Below the pieces are notes generated by a model. The model was not told where the DNA came from, searched no databases, and was given only the letters and a program-made list of their open reading frames with translations. From positions 1 to 64,000 of the forward strand of contig NZ_JAUPEV010000004.1 in the NCBI RefSeq assembly GCF_030686155.1: a stretch of 64,000 nucleotides of DNA. Reading direction: 5' to 3'. This document shows, one piece after another, positions 44,195 to 53,155 of this stretch. A program made the position numbers and the translations under genes. Every line of letters begins with the position of its first letter. Positions within the stretch are counted from its first letter, which is position 1. The DNA is from Helicobacter_J cappadocius (GTDB taxonomy: Bacteria; Campylobacterota; Campylobacteria; Campylobacterales; Helicobacteraceae).

Positions 44195-44404
44195 ATGAAA
44201 AAAACTACTCTTATCAAATTCTTAGAGTTCTTTACTGGACTCTTTGGAGGAATTGGCATTTTGGGGGGAATTGCCTGTCTTTTTTTTCTTAGAGATTTTA
44301 ACCCCTTATTATCTTTTATTCTAGCTTTGACTTTTTTTGGGATTTTTAGTTTTTTTTCTATAATTGCCAAAGTGCTAAGCATTCTTTTAAAAAACCAATC
44401 TTGA
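44195..44404 (+). CDS. Small two-helix membrane protein after atpB
   Basis: 69-residue hydrophobic protein with two predicted transmembrane helices (about 12-31 and 39-62) and a Gly-rich first helix (FFTGLFGGIGILGGIACLFF). Family not recognised. It starts 3 bases after atpB and overlaps the next gene by 4, so it is very likely translated. Its place invites comparison with small ATP-synthase-associated membrane proteins, but there is no sequence evidence for that role. Confidence 0.65.
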   Translation: MKKTTLIKFLEFFTGLFGGIGILGGIACLFFLRDFNPLLSFILALTFFGIFSFFSIIAKVLSILLKNQS

Positions 44405-44991
44405 AGTTGCAATCTTACTTTATAACCTCTCCTTCTCTTTATGAAAACAATTCAGTGCTTGGTTTTTCTGAAAATCTAAAAAATATTTCCTCATCTTATC
44501 ATATTGACAAAGCATGTTTTAGAGATACGATGATTTTTTCTAATGATTTGATTGATATTTTTGCTAAATGGTGTAAAAAAAACAAAATCCAAAGTTTTAT
44601 AAATCTTAAAAATACGGAGACAAGTATTGAACTTGCAAAAATTTACAATATACAAGGCATTCATATAAAAGGCACAAATCTACACACCATAAAAAAAGCT
44701 CTGGATGAAAAATTATCCGTATTCTATAGTTCTCATTGTGCCAATGAAGCCCAAAAAGCTATTGATGCTGGTGTGAATTTTATTACCTTAAGTCCTATTT
44801 TCAATACCCCAAATAAGGGAAAACCACTAGGAATAGAATATTTACAAGGACTGAGTCCAATTATCAAAAACTCCTTATTTGCACTCGGAGGAATCATCTG
44901 TCAAGATCAAGTTTCACAGATAGAATCCACTGGTGTAAAAGGATTTGCTTCTATTAGATACTTTCAAAATATAAAGAATGCTAAAAGATAA
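44401..44991 (+). CDS. Thiamine-phosphate synthase-like protein (ThiE/TenI)
   Basis: 196-residue TIM barrel of the ThiE/TenI family. IQGIHIKGTNLHTI, FYSSHCANEAQKAIDAGVNF and ITLSPIFNTPNKGKPLGI match the pattern; FALGGI follows. ThiE joins the thiazole and pyrimidine parts of thiamine; TenI relatives aromatise the thiazole. The residues before the first phosphate loop are divergent, so the exact reaction is open. TTG start overlaps the previous gene stop. Confidence 0.75.
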   Translation: MKLQSYFITSPSLYENNSVLGFSENLKNISSSYHIDKACFRDTMIFSNDLIDIFAKWCKKNKIQSFINLKNTETSIELAKIYNIQGIHIKGTNLHTIKKALDEKLSVFYSSHCANEAQKAIDAGVNFITLSPIFNTPNKGKPLGIEYLQGLSPIIKNSLFALGGIICQDQVSQIESTGVKGFASIRYFQNIKNAKR

Positions 44992-45037
44992 CTATAATCT
45001 GCTAGAATCATTGTCTAACTAAGTTTAAAGGACATTT

Positions 45038-45556
45038 GTGAAAACACTTATTATACTCGCTCATCCCAATATTAAAAGCTCAAAAATCAACAAAGCACTC
45101 TGTGAAAGCATAAAAAACACTTCAGATATTACATTACATAACCTTCATGAAATTTATCCCGATGGCAAAATCGATGCTTTAAAAGAAATAGAGTTGCTAA
45201 AATCTCACGATAAAATCGTATTTCAGTTTCCTCTATACTGGTTTAGCTCACCTAGCATACTAAAAGAATGGCAAGATGTTGTTTTCAGCTCCATTTTATA
45301 TGGGAAAAACCCAAAAATGTTATCAGGAAAAACTTTTCAAATCATTACCTCTATAGGAAGTCCAAAAGAAAAATACACTTCTGATGGCAGAAATCAAAAG
45401 AGTATTGATGAAATACTTATGCCGATGAATATGTCCGCTAGTTACATGAACATGAAGCCACAAGATGTATTTGGTGTATATAATGCGATGGGAATTACAA
45501 ATGAAGAACTATCAAAGGCAACTAGCGATTATCAAAAAATCCTCATAAATTCTTAG
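45038..45556 (+). CDS. Flavodoxin-fold NAD(P)H oxidoreductase (KefF/MdaB-like)
   Basis: 172-residue flavoprotein with a GTG start. TLIILAHPNIKSSKINKAL is the FMN-binding start; FQFPLYWFSSPSILKEWQD and the ITSIGSPKEKYTSDGRN loop place it among NQO/KefF-like quinone reductases. Likely two-electron reduction of quinones; cofactor and partner are not shown. It is monocistronic and convergent with mqnD. Confidence 0.85.
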   Translation: MKTLIILAHPNIKSSKINKALCESIKNTSDITLHNLHEIYPDGKIDALKEIELLKSHDKIVFQFPLYWFSSPSILKEWQDVVFSSILYGKNPKMLSGKTFQIITSIGSPKEKYTSDGRNQKSIDEILMPMNMSASYMNMKPQDVFGVYNAMGITNEELSKATSDYQKILINS

Positions 45557-45568
45557 AATCAAGAATTT
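45547..45568. terminator. Bidirectional hairpin between oxidoreductase gene and mqnD
   Basis: AAATTCTT and AAGAATTT (8-bp perfect arms, 6-base loop) span the 3' ends of two convergent genes, overlapping both stop codons. Confidence 0.5.
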
Positions 45569-46419
45569 CTAATCTCTTTATATTCTGTGGGGATGAAGTA
45601 ATCCTCACATTTGATCAACTTATCATAAATCCCAGCTTTAAATCCTAGTTCAAAAAGCCTATCAATGCCTTTTTTTTGGCTCTCACTCAAGCTTATAGAA
45701 TCATCATTGGCATACAAGTTAAGATAAGTATCAAGTTCTTTTTCATTCACACGGATAATCCCTCTCTCCATCAACATTTTTGAGAGGGTTTTTTTATTTT
45801 TAACAGCTACATTTACGGCTTTCGTCAAAGTAGCTTCAATATCAATGGCCTTATTAAGTGGAATAGAGCGTCTTAGTGCCATGCCACCTAATGGTAGAGG
45901 AAGCTCTCCTCCTGCTTGTTCGCACCATACATCCCAAATCTCCCTATATACCTCAAGTTCAGAGTTAAAATTTAAAATAGATTCGTGTATAAGCACTCCT
46001 GCATCAACCTCACCACTAAGCACAGCGTCTTCTATCTCTAGGAAATTTTTATACACAATTTTAGCATTTGGATATGCTAAAGAGAAAATGATAGCATTGG
46101 TTGTGTGCCTTCCACTTAAAGCAACCTTAAAATCTTTCTTTAAATAGGTTGTTTTTTTCTTTATAAGCTTAGGACCATATCCCTGTCCAAAACTTACCCC
46201 TGTGCGCAATAATGCGAAATCATCACTTACAAAAGGATATACTCCAAATGAAATTGCACTCACATCATATGTGCCTTTTATGGTCGCTTCATTAAGTGTT
46301 TGTATATCCAGTGCTACATTAGAAAATCGATCTCCCAAAGAACTATCTACCCAACCAAACACGATTGCATAATACATAAATAAATCATCGGCATCAGGAC
46401 TATGAGCCACACTAATCAT
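45559..46419 (-). CDS. mqnD: 1,4-dihydroxy-6-naphthoate synthase MqnD
   Basis: 286-residue enzyme of the futalosine route to menaquinone. N-terminal SVAHSPDADDLFMYYAIV, the EATIKGTYDVSAISFGVYP region, and LLRTGVSFGQGYGPKLI agree with MqnD. It opens cyclic de-hypoxanthinylfutalosine to dihydroxynaphthoate. This pathway is the standard one in Campylobacterota. Other mqn genes are not in the window. Divergent from msrA. Confidence 0.92.
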   Translation of the reverse strand: MISVAHSPDADDLFMYYAIVFGWVDSSLGDRFSNVALDIQTLNEATIKGTYDVSAISFGVYPFVSDDFALLRTGVSFGQGYGPKLIKKKTTYLKKDFKVALSGRHTTNAIIFSLAYPNAKIVYKNFLEIEDAVLSGEVDAGVLIHESILNFNSELEVYREIWDVWCEQAGGELPLPLGGMALRRSIPLNKAIDIEATLTKAVNVAVKNKKTLSKMLMERGIIRVNEKELDTYLNLYANDDSISLSESQKKGIDRLFELGFKAGIYDKLIKCEDYFIPTEYKEIRNS

Positions 46420-46483
46420 TTCTTCTCCTTGATTAACTTTTGGTACAATATTACAGAATCAAAACAAATAAGAGGACATAATA

Positions 46484-46987
46484 TTGAAAAGTATCTATCT
46501 AGCAGGAGGCTGTTTCTGGGGAGTTCAAGGGTATTTTGATCTTTTAGAAGGCGTAAAAAAAACAAGTGTGGGGTATGCAAACTCAAATATAATAAACCCT
46601 AGCTACGAATTAGTGTGTAGTGGAAAAAGCGGTGCCGTAGAAGCATTAGAACTTTTTTATGATGAAGAAATCCTTTCTTTAGAAGAAATCCTTAAGCGAT
46701 TTTTTTCCATCATCAATCCCACTAGCATTAATAGGCAAGGTAATGACATTGGAACTCAATATAGAAGTGGTATTTATACTCAAAATTTAGACACGCTTCA
46801 AAGATGTAAGGATTTCGTCCAAAAATTACAACCACTCTATAATAAACCCATACAAACAGAAATAAAAGAACTCAAAAACTATTATCTAGCTGAAGAATAT
46901 CATCAAAAATATCTACAAAAAAACCCTCGCGGATATTGTCATATCGATCTATCTTTGGCACAAAAGCCAATACCGTCTTCAAGTTAA
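46484..46987 (+). CDS. msrA: Peptide methionine-S-sulfoxide reductase MsrA
   Basis: 167-residue repair enzyme. Active-site GGCFWG (Cys10) and the Q-G-N-D-x-G-x-QYRSGIY segment are intact; HQKYLQKNP is near the end. Starts with TTG. H. pylori has an MsrA-MsrB fusion; here the MsrB half is absent and no msrB follows, so only the S-sulfoxide activity is seen. Confidence 0.9.
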   Translation: MKSIYLAGGCFWGVQGYFDLLEGVKKTSVGYANSNIINPSYELVCSGKSGAVEALELFYDEEILSLEEILKRFFSIINPTSINRQGNDIGTQYRSGIYTQNLDTLQRCKDFVQKLQPLYNKPIQTEIKELKNYYLAEEYHQKYLQKNPRGYCHIDLSLAQKPIPSSS

Positions 46988-47158
46988 AACCATTGACTCC
47001 CTATTAATTTAATTTTATAATCCATAATCATTACAAGCAAAATTAACCCTTGTGAAATAATATAAAATAAATAAATTTTAACAAACATAAATGGCTTATA
47101 CACACGAAATGAATGGGATACAATATACTATGAATGAAGATGAATGGAAGAAGTTAGA

Positions 47159-47235
<77 letters not shown>

Positions 47236-47276
47236 ATAAGATTCTTTTTTGATTAAAATCAGAATATTTCAAAAAT

Positions 47277-47351
47277 TGGCTGGGGTAAAAGGATTCGAAC
47301 CTCTGAATGCCTGGACCAAAACCAGGTGCCTTACCGCTTGGCGATACCCCA
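47277..47351 (-). tRNA. tRNA-Gln (TTG)
   Basis: 75 nt including encoded CCA. Acceptor TGGGGTA pairs with TACCCCA, anticodon TTG in CTGGTTTTGGTCCAG, T-arm GGTTCGAATCC. It lies 41 bases from the tRNA-fMet gene on the same strand, so they are likely co-transcribed. Confidence 0.96.
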
Positions 47352-47407
47352 ATAAACAAATTCAATAAAATCTATTGAGGGCAGAATTATAGTAGTTTTA
47401 TCAAATA

Positions 47408-47437
47408 TTGTCAATAAAAATAATCTTAAGGTATAAT
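47408..47437 (+). promoter_or_regulatory. Sigma-70 promoter of ribB
   Basis: TTGTCA (47408-47413), 18 bases, TATAAT (47432-47437), 30 bases before the ATG at 47467, with GAAGGA at 47455-47460. Confidence 0.6.
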
Positions 47438-47466
47438 TACAATACAAAATAGATGAAGGAAAATGG

Positions 47467-48492
47467 ATGTCTTTAGAGCGAGTAAAAGAGGCTATAGATG
47501 CAATAAAAAATGGTGAGATGATTATTGTTATGGATGATGAAGATAGAGAAAATGAGGGTGACTTGGTAATGGCAGGTATTTTTTCAACTCCGGAAAAAAT
47601 CAACTTCATGGCACAAGAAGCTAGGGGACTTATCTGTGTCTCTATCACTAAAGAAATCGCTCAAAAACTTGATCTTCCTCCGATGGTTAGCAACAATAGC
47701 TCTAATCATGAGACTGCCTTTACGGTCTCTATAGATGCAAAAGAAGCTAAAACAGGTATATCTGCATTTGAACGTGATCTAACCATCCGGTTAATGTGCG
47801 ATGAAAACACCGCTCCTGATGACTTTGTCAAACCTGGTCACATATTCCCTTTGATAGCAAAAGACGGTGGGGTTTTAGTGAGAACAGGGCACACTGAAGC
47901 AAGTGTAGATATTTGCAAGATTGCTGGATTAAAACCAGTGAGCGTAATTTGCGAAATTATGAAAGAAGATGGCACGATGGCAAAAAGAGGGGATAAATTT
48001 TTAATAGATTTTGCCCAAAAACACAATCTAAAAATCCTCTATGTTTCAGATCTTATTAGCTATAGACTTCAACATGAAATTTTGATTGAAATCATTTCAA
48101 AAGAAAAAGTAGATTTTCTAGACACAATGTGCGAAAAAATTACCTTTAAAGATCATCTGAAAAGATGTCATTATGCCTTTAAAATTGGCAATAGCAAAAC
48201 CCCTATTATACGATTCCACAAAATCACGACAGATTATGAATTATTGAGTAATACACAAGCATACGAATACTTGATGCGTTCCATTATCAAAATCAAGCAA
48301 GAAGGTGGCTATATTATATTTATAAACGATGATATGAATCACTCTGATGTAATCAAAGGTTTTGGAATCGGTGCACAGATGCTAAGATTATTGGATATCT
48401 CTGATTTTAAACTCATTAGCTCTAATAGCAGTCGTGAATATAATGCTATAAGTGGGTTTAACCTAAGATTATTAGAATATATCGAAGTTTAA
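47467..48492 (+). CDS. ribB: 3,4-dihydroxy-2-butanone-4-phosphate synthase with degenerate GTP cyclohydrolase II domain (RibBX type)
   Basis: 341-residue protein. The N-terminal RibB domain (to about residue 205) is complete: VMDDEDRENEGDLVMAG, FVKPGHIFPLIAKDGGVLVRTGHTEA and the catalytic region. The C-terminal part occupies the RibA position, but the GTP cyclohydrolase II zinc cysteine motif and catalytic region are missing, so only the RibB reaction of riboflavin synthesis is supported. Such RibB-plus-degenerate-RibA proteins (RibBX) are known from related bacteria. It overlaps the convergent cmoA 3' end by four bases. Confidence 0.88.
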   Translation: MSLERVKEAIDAIKNGEMIIVMDDEDRENEGDLVMAGIFSTPEKINFMAQEARGLICVSITKEIAQKLDLPPMVSNNSSNHETAFTVSIDAKEAKTGISAFERDLTIRLMCDENTAPDDFVKPGHIFPLIAKDGGVLVRTGHTEASVDICKIAGLKPVSVICEIMKEDGTMAKRGDKFLIDFAQKHNLKILYVSDLISYRLQHEILIEIISKEKVDFLDTMCEKITFKDHLKRCHYAFKIGNSKTPIIRFHKITTDYELLSNTQAYEYLMRSIIKIKQEGGYIIFINDDMNHSDVIKGFGIGAQMLRLLDISDFKLISSNSSREYNAISGFNLRLLEYIEV

Positions 48493-49217
48493 GATTTTCT
48501 AGCAATAATAGTAGCGAAATTTATCCATTTGAAAAGAACTTCTACGCTTTTAAACCCTGCATTTTTCAAAATTTCTATGTTTTCTTCTAGGCTATAAGGA
48601 ACAAGGACATTTTCAAGTGCCTCGCGCTTGATTGTGATTTCATTTTGTGTATAGCCCTGTTCTTTTTTATAATCATAGTATCTTTGTATCATTTCTCTAT
48701 CTAATACTTTATCAGGACTACTCATTTTCTCGCTCATCACAAATATTCCACCTTCAATGATGCCTTTGAAAATACGATCAATCAAAGAGGTTCTATTGAT
48801 TGGGCGTACAAATTGTATAGTGTAATTTGCAACAACTGCACAAGCTTTGTCAATATGAAAATCTAAAAAATCCCTACAAACAAAATCTATTTCTTTGCCA
48901 TAGGTTTTTGCTTTTAGTTTCGCTCTCTCTATCATAGCACTTGAGTTATCAATTCCTATAAGGGAGTGCTGATGACCTTTTTCCAACCTATTGGAAAGTT
49001 CAAGCAAAAAAGTCCCGGTCGAACAACCCAAGTCATATACAACACCCCCATTTTGTCCAATTTTTTCAAGACAATTCTTTACAAAATCTACGCTAAGACC
49101 AAGTGATTGAGCATAAAAAGGAATAGAACGAGCAACCATATCATCAAAAACACTCGCTACCCCCTCATCAAATTCAAACTGTTTTAAAGGAGGAGTTAAA
49201 AATATCTCATCTTTCAT
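48489..49217 (-). CDS. cmoA: Carboxy-S-adenosyl-L-methionine synthase CmoA
   Basis: 242-residue class I methyltransferase-fold enzyme. Motifs FDEGVASVFDDMVARSIPFY at the start, DLGCSTGTFLLELS for the cofactor and NYTIQFVRP match CmoA. It makes Cx-SAM used by CmoB in wobble-uridine tRNA modification. cmoB is not in the window. It directly follows thiG. Confidence 0.92.
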   Translation of the reverse strand: MKDEIFLTPPLKQFEFDEGVASVFDDMVARSIPFYAQSLGLSVDFVKNCLEKIGQNGGVVYDLGCSTGTFLLELSNRLEKGHQHSLIGIDNSSAMIERAKLKAKTYGKEIDFVCRDFLDFHIDKACAVVANYTIQFVRPINRTSLIDRIFKGIIEGGIFVMSEKMSSPDKVLDREMIQRYYDYKKEQGYTQNEITIKREALENVLVPYSLEENIEILKNAGFKSVEVLFKWINFATIIARKS

Positions 49218-50000
49218 TTAAAGATTTGCCATCCCAAAAATAGGAGAACTTGCACTAGCATAAGACTTTTTCTCTATTCGTCCAGCCAAAAAACTTTTTC
49301 TTCCTGAAATTACTGCATATTTCATTGCTTCTGCCATCATTACAGGATTCTTAGCCATTGCAATCGCCGTATTAGTCAAAACCGCATCAGCCCCAAGCTC
49401 CATAGCAATTGCAGCATCAGATGCACAACCAACTCCTGCATCAACAATCACAGGAACACTAATCGCCTCTTTAATAAAGCTAATATTGTATCTATTTTGA
49501 ATCCCTAACCCACTTCCAATGGGTGCAGCTAGCGGCATCACAGCTGCAGCTCCCGCAGCTTCAAGTCTTTTTGCAACAATAGGATCATCGCTTGAGTATG
49601 CAAGAACACAAAATCCCTCTTTTGATAAAACTTCACAAGCTTTAATCGTCTCTATCACATCAGGATAAAGTGTTTTTTGTGTATCCCCAATAATTTCAAG
49701 CTTGATAAAATCAATTCCAGTAGCCTCTCTGATAAGCCTAAATAAAACGATTGCTTCTTCTGCTGTGGTGCAACCTGCAGAATTTGGAAGAAATTGAATA
49801 TTTGTATCTTTAAAATATTCTAATAAATTTTCTTGATTTTTTTCCGTAATATTTATCCTTCTAACAGCAACTGTTATCATCTCTGCAGATGAAGCCAAAG
49901 TGGCTTCTTTAGTGGTGGCAAAATCTTTATATTTGCCACTCCCTACTATTAGTCTTGAACTGAATGTTTTATGAGCGATTTTCAATGTATCTTTCATCAT
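49218..50000 (-). CDS. thiG: Thiazole synthase ThiG
   Basis: 260-residue TIM barrel that builds the thiazole part of thiamine. Catalytic lysine region FIKLEIIGD, PLAAPIGSG, and VIVDAGVGCASDAAIAMELG are conserved. No ThiS/ThiF/ThiH partner is adjacent, and no TPP riboswitch is seen in the 66-base upstream gap. Starts one base after cmoA begins. Confidence 0.95.
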   Translation of the reverse strand: MMKDTLKIAHKTFSSRLIVGSGKYKDFATTKEATLASSAEMITVAVRRINITEKNQENLLEYFKDTNIQFLPNSAGCTTAEEAIVLFRLIREATGIDFIKLEIIGDTQKTLYPDVIETIKACEVLSKEGFCVLAYSSDDPIVAKRLEAAGAAAVMPLAAPIGSGLGIQNRYNISFIKEAISVPVIVDAGVGCASDAAIAMELGADAVLTNTAIAMAKNPVMMAEAMKYAVISGRKSFLAGRIEKKSYASASSPIFGMANL

Positions 50001-50066
50001 AATCTCACCTTAATAACTTGATATTTAAACCGATTATATCAAATATATCTCAAGTGCTCAATAAAA

Positions 50067-51251
50067 TCAGTGCTTGGATTTTAGAACCAAAAACAACAAA
50101 GCAATCACATACATCAACCCACCAAAAATACAAAACATTTTTATTAATCCAAAAGAATTCACCACAGGTTGAGTGATGATTGGAGAGATGAATTGTCCCA
50201 TAAAAAGAGAAGCTGCTAAAAACCCGTATGCTTTGGCCTTTTCTGTATCTTTTGCTAGTTTAAAAAGCCAAGAACTATTATTTACCATCATAAAACCTAG
50301 TCCAGCCCCCATCAAAACAAATGCTACAAGCGTCATAGGATAATTATGAAAAATCCCAACTGCCATAAACGATGAGCCGATCAAAAACAAAGCTAAAAAA
50401 TAGATTTTAAAAATACTCAAATAACTACGCAATCGGTTATAAAACAAAGAAAAAATCGCCATTGATACAGAAGCTACAGCCATCGATATACCAACTTTTG
50501 AACCATTCATTTGAAGTGTATTGATAATAAAAGAAGGTAATTGTGTAGGAGCAACATAAAACATCGCCATACAAAAAACACCTAATAAATAAACAGGAAC
50601 AAACTTTACAAAATCAAAATTTTCCTTTATATGAGTGTCTTTTTTTTCTATACTATGACGCACGGGCTCAAATAAAACAAAAATTGCCAAAATCATTATC
50701 GCAATTCCTAATAAATAAGCCAAAAAAGGATACCGCCAATCAATATTAGAAAGATACCCCCCCATCATCAAAAATACCGCACCGCCAAATGCCATAAAAA
50801 AACCTTGCAAACTCAATGCTTTTTCTCTTTTTATTCCTGTGTAATAATCGCTCAATAAAACACTCACCCCTGTCATTAAAAATGCCGTAGCAATTCCAAA
50901 AATAGCTCTAGAAATAAGCAATAAATAAATGTTATCCAGAAAAAATCCACTTGTCCCCATCACGCTCCAAACAACCAATGATGGGTAAATCAACTTAAGC
51001 CTTCCAAATCGCTCTAACATAAAGCCAGAAATAGGAGAGAAAATCATAATAAAAAGAGCGGGTAAAGTCAAAATAAGCTTGGATAAAAAATCAATATTTT
51101 GCACATCCGAAAAATGCTTCTCCAAAGCAGGTAAAGATGGAGCGATTAATGTACTCCCAAGCACAGTAGTGGCTGCAATAGAAAAAAGTGCTGTCTTAAA
51201 AATAATACTATCAGTCTTTTTATCTTGCAATGAAGAATCTTGTGTCTGCAT
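50067..51251 (-). CDS. Major facilitator superfamily exporter (DHA1-like)
   Basis: 394-residue transporter with twelve predicted transmembrane helices. The loop 2-3 motif is seen as SGFMLERFGRLKLIY; an N-terminal cytoplasmic Gln/Asp-rich start precedes helix 1. Similar to drug/arabinose-type exporters; substrate unknown. It lies between thiG and sodB but has its own space on both sides. Confidence 0.82.
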   Translation of the reverse strand: MQTQDSSLQDKKTDSIIFKTALFSIAATTVLGSTLIAPSLPALEKHFSDVQNIDFLSKLILTLPALFIMIFSPISGFMLERFGRLKLIYPSLVVWSVMGTSGFFLDNIYLLLISRAIFGIATAFLMTGVSVLLSDYYTGIKREKALSLQGFFMAFGGAVFLMMGGYLSNIDWRYPFLAYLLGIAIMILAIFVLFEPVRHSIEKKDTHIKENFDFVKFVPVYLLGVFCMAMFYVAPTQLPSFIINTLQMNGSKVGISMAVASVSMAIFSLFYNRLRSYLSIFKIYFLALFLIGSSFMAVGIFHNYPMTLVAFVLMGAGLGFMMVNNSSWLFKLAKDTEKAKAYGFLAASLFMGQFISPIITQPVVNSFGLIKMFCIFGGLMYVIALLFLVLKSKH

Positions 51252-51306
51252 AGTTTGTTCCTTATAAAATAATTATTGTTGCATATGCAACTATTCTCTA
51301 AATACA

Positions 51307-51334
51307 TAAAAAAACCCGCAGATAAATGCGGGTT
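51307..51334 (-). terminator. Rho-independent terminator of sodB
   Basis: On the minus strand AACCCGCA (51334-51327), 6-base loop, TGCGGGTT (51320-51313), then a T-run (51314-51307). Arms are perfect 8-bp; it lies just 3' of sodB. Confidence 0.85.
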
Positions 51335-51347
51335 CAATAGAAAAAAA

Positions 51348-51986
51348 TCAAGCTTTTTTATGAATATCATTCATATAAAATCTTACTGAATTTATTCCTT
51401 CTTTTTGTGCCCATTGGTAAGCTTGTGAAACAAATTCCCAATTGATATGATTATAAAACTTGTCTAAATAAGTGGCTCTAGCGTTTTTATGATCAACATA
51501 ATAAGCATGTTCCCAAACATCCACTACCAATACAGGAATTTTGCCTTCTGTAACGGGAGTAGCAGCGTTGCTTGTTTGAATGATCTCAAGCTTATTTGAA
51601 GCTTTATCATACACTAGCCAACACCATCCAGAACCAAACAAAGTCGTGGCAGATTTCAAATAAGTCTCTTTAAAATTATCTAAAGAACCAAAATCTTTAT
51701 TGATAGCTTCTTGAAGCTCTGGGCTCATTTGAGTTTGCTTTGGAGCGATACAATCCCAATAAAAATCATGATTGTATACCTGTGCTGCGTTGTTAAACAA
51801 ACCAGCCTTTGCCTTAGTTACAATATCAAACAATTCACTATTGGCAAATTCTGTGCCCTCTATAAGAGCATTAAGATTTGTTATGTAGGTTTGATGATGT
51901 TTTCCATAGTGGAAATCAAATGTAACCGGACTCAAAAAATCTCCCATACTGTCCTTAGGATAAGGTAATTTTCTTAATTCAAACAT
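51348..51986 (-). CDS. sodB: Iron superoxide dismutase
   Basis: 212-residue Fe-type SOD. Metal ligands are visible in FDFHYGKHHQTY (His26), NHDFYWD and VDVWEHAYYVDHKN. Removes superoxide in the cytoplasm; an established colonisation factor in Helicobacter. Ends in a strong terminator. Confidence 0.96.
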   Translation of the reverse strand: MFELRKLPYPKDSMGDFLSPVTFDFHYGKHHQTYITNLNALIEGTEFANSELFDIVTKAKAGLFNNAAQVYNHDFYWDCIAPKQTQMSPELQEAINKDFGSLDNFKETYLKSATTLFGSGWCWLVYDKASNKLEIIQTSNAATPVTEGKIPVLVVDVWEHAYYVDHKNARATYLDKFYNHINWEFVSQAYQWAQKEGINSVRFYMNDIHKKA

Positions 51987-52080
51987 AGTTATCTCCTGTT
52001 GTAATTTGGTTTAGTTGTAACACGATGAAATTATAATCATTTTAGCTTTATGATGGATAAATGAGAATAAATTTACCTTA

Positions 52081-52326
52081 TCAATCTTTTATATCTTTGA
52101 GTGAATGCAACCATTGTAAATTAAATTCTATTTCCTTGCCACATTTTTGCAAAAGACTATCTCTAATAGATGTAAGCGAGTGCACATCTAAAGACTTCAT
52201 CATTTCTATATTCAAGCTAGTGCTATCAGAAGAAGTTTTAAGTCGATTTAAAAGCGATTGTATCTCTATAATCAAATCCTCTTTAGTTATAAATTCGCCA
52301 TTTTTAGTTATATAATTATTAGGCAT
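52081..52326 (-). CDS. Small hypothetical protein downstream of PolB-like exonuclease
   Basis: 81-residue soluble protein with a mostly helical pattern and no signal peptide (start MPNNYITKNG). No family recognised. ATG 52326 lies eight bases inside the upstream exonuclease gene, so they are probably translated together. Confidence 0.6.
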   Translation of the reverse strand: MPNNYITKNGEFITKEDLIIEIQSLLNRLKTSSDSTSLNIEMMKSLDVHSLTSIRDSLLQKCGKEIEFNLQWLHSLKDIKD

Positions 52327-53146
52327 TCTTGAGCTCTTCTTTGATAGCATTTATAAAAACATCTGTATATCCCATATCTTTAGGTATTTTGTGGGCAAAC
52401 CCATCTAGGATACTGAAATAATCCCCCAAAATCATTTCCCCTTTTAAAAGTTCATACTTTAGATATAACCAATATGTATTCAAGACATCACTTTGGCAAT
52501 ACTCATCGATTTTTGCAATTCTTGTTTGAAGTTCCATCTCTTTATCATAAAAAATCTTATAAACCTGATTTCCACTCATATCGTATTTTCCAGGTATATT
52601 GAGCATCGAGCAGATATTATCAAGCTTGAGATTTCTAATCATTCCAAAATGCCCTAAACTATCAAGCAAATCAGTGTGAAAACGTTCAGAAAATCTCTGA
52701 CGATAATTTTCCCATTTTGTCTTATTGAATGCACTATTATCCTGTTCATAATAACCATGTGCTGATAGATTATATTTCATTGCTCTTAGCATTATAGTTG
52801 GTAAATCAAACCCTCTTCCATTGAAACTTACAAGCTTTGGTTGAGATTTATTGATAAATTTCAAAAAATCCTCAATAATTGATTTCTCTGTATCTTCAGT
52901 ATTTAGATTATTTGCTTTTCCAAAATTTCCAACCTTGATAAAATGACCATATTCATCTGCAATCACACTTGATATAGAAACAATCCTATGCAAATAAATA
53001 GGTAAAAAATCGCTTCCGCTTTTTTCTTTCTGATCCGTCATCGCTTTTTGACAGATTTCTATTTCAGAAAGTTCCTCTAAGTCAGTAAAATTTTTTTGAA
53101 TTATCCCAATATCTGGAACAGTTTCAATATCAAATACACAAAGCAT
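52319..53146 (-). CDS. Predicted 3'-5' exonuclease, PolB-like (DEDD fold)
   Basis: 275-residue RNase H-fold exonuclease. The DEDD residues are visible in VFDIETVPD, LVSFNGRGFDLP and DEYCQSDVLNTYWLY. It corresponds to the predicted PolB-like exonuclease family (DNA_pol_B_exo2). Role in DNA or RNA processing is inferred. The TRIC channel gene ends 9 bases upstream. Confidence 0.85.
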   Translation of the reverse strand: MLCVFDIETVPDIGIIQKNFTDLEELSEIEICQKAMTDQKEKSGSDFLPIYLHRIVSISSVIADEYGHFIKVGNFGKANNLNTEDTEKSIIEDFLKFINKSQPKLVSFNGRGFDLPTIMLRAMKYNLSAHGYYEQDNSAFNKTKWENYRQRFSERFHTDLLDSLGHFGMIRNLKLDNICSMLNIPGKYDMSGNQVYKIFYDKEMELQTRIAKIDEYCQSDVLNTYWLYLKYELLKGEMILGDYFSILDGFAHKIPKDMGYTDVFINAIKEELKNA

Positions 53147-53155
53147 TATTTTTCC

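Noticed and set aside
50001..50066. Possible TPP riboswitch before thiG
   Set aside because: The gap is only 66 bases and lacks the conserved CUGAGA and related motifs.
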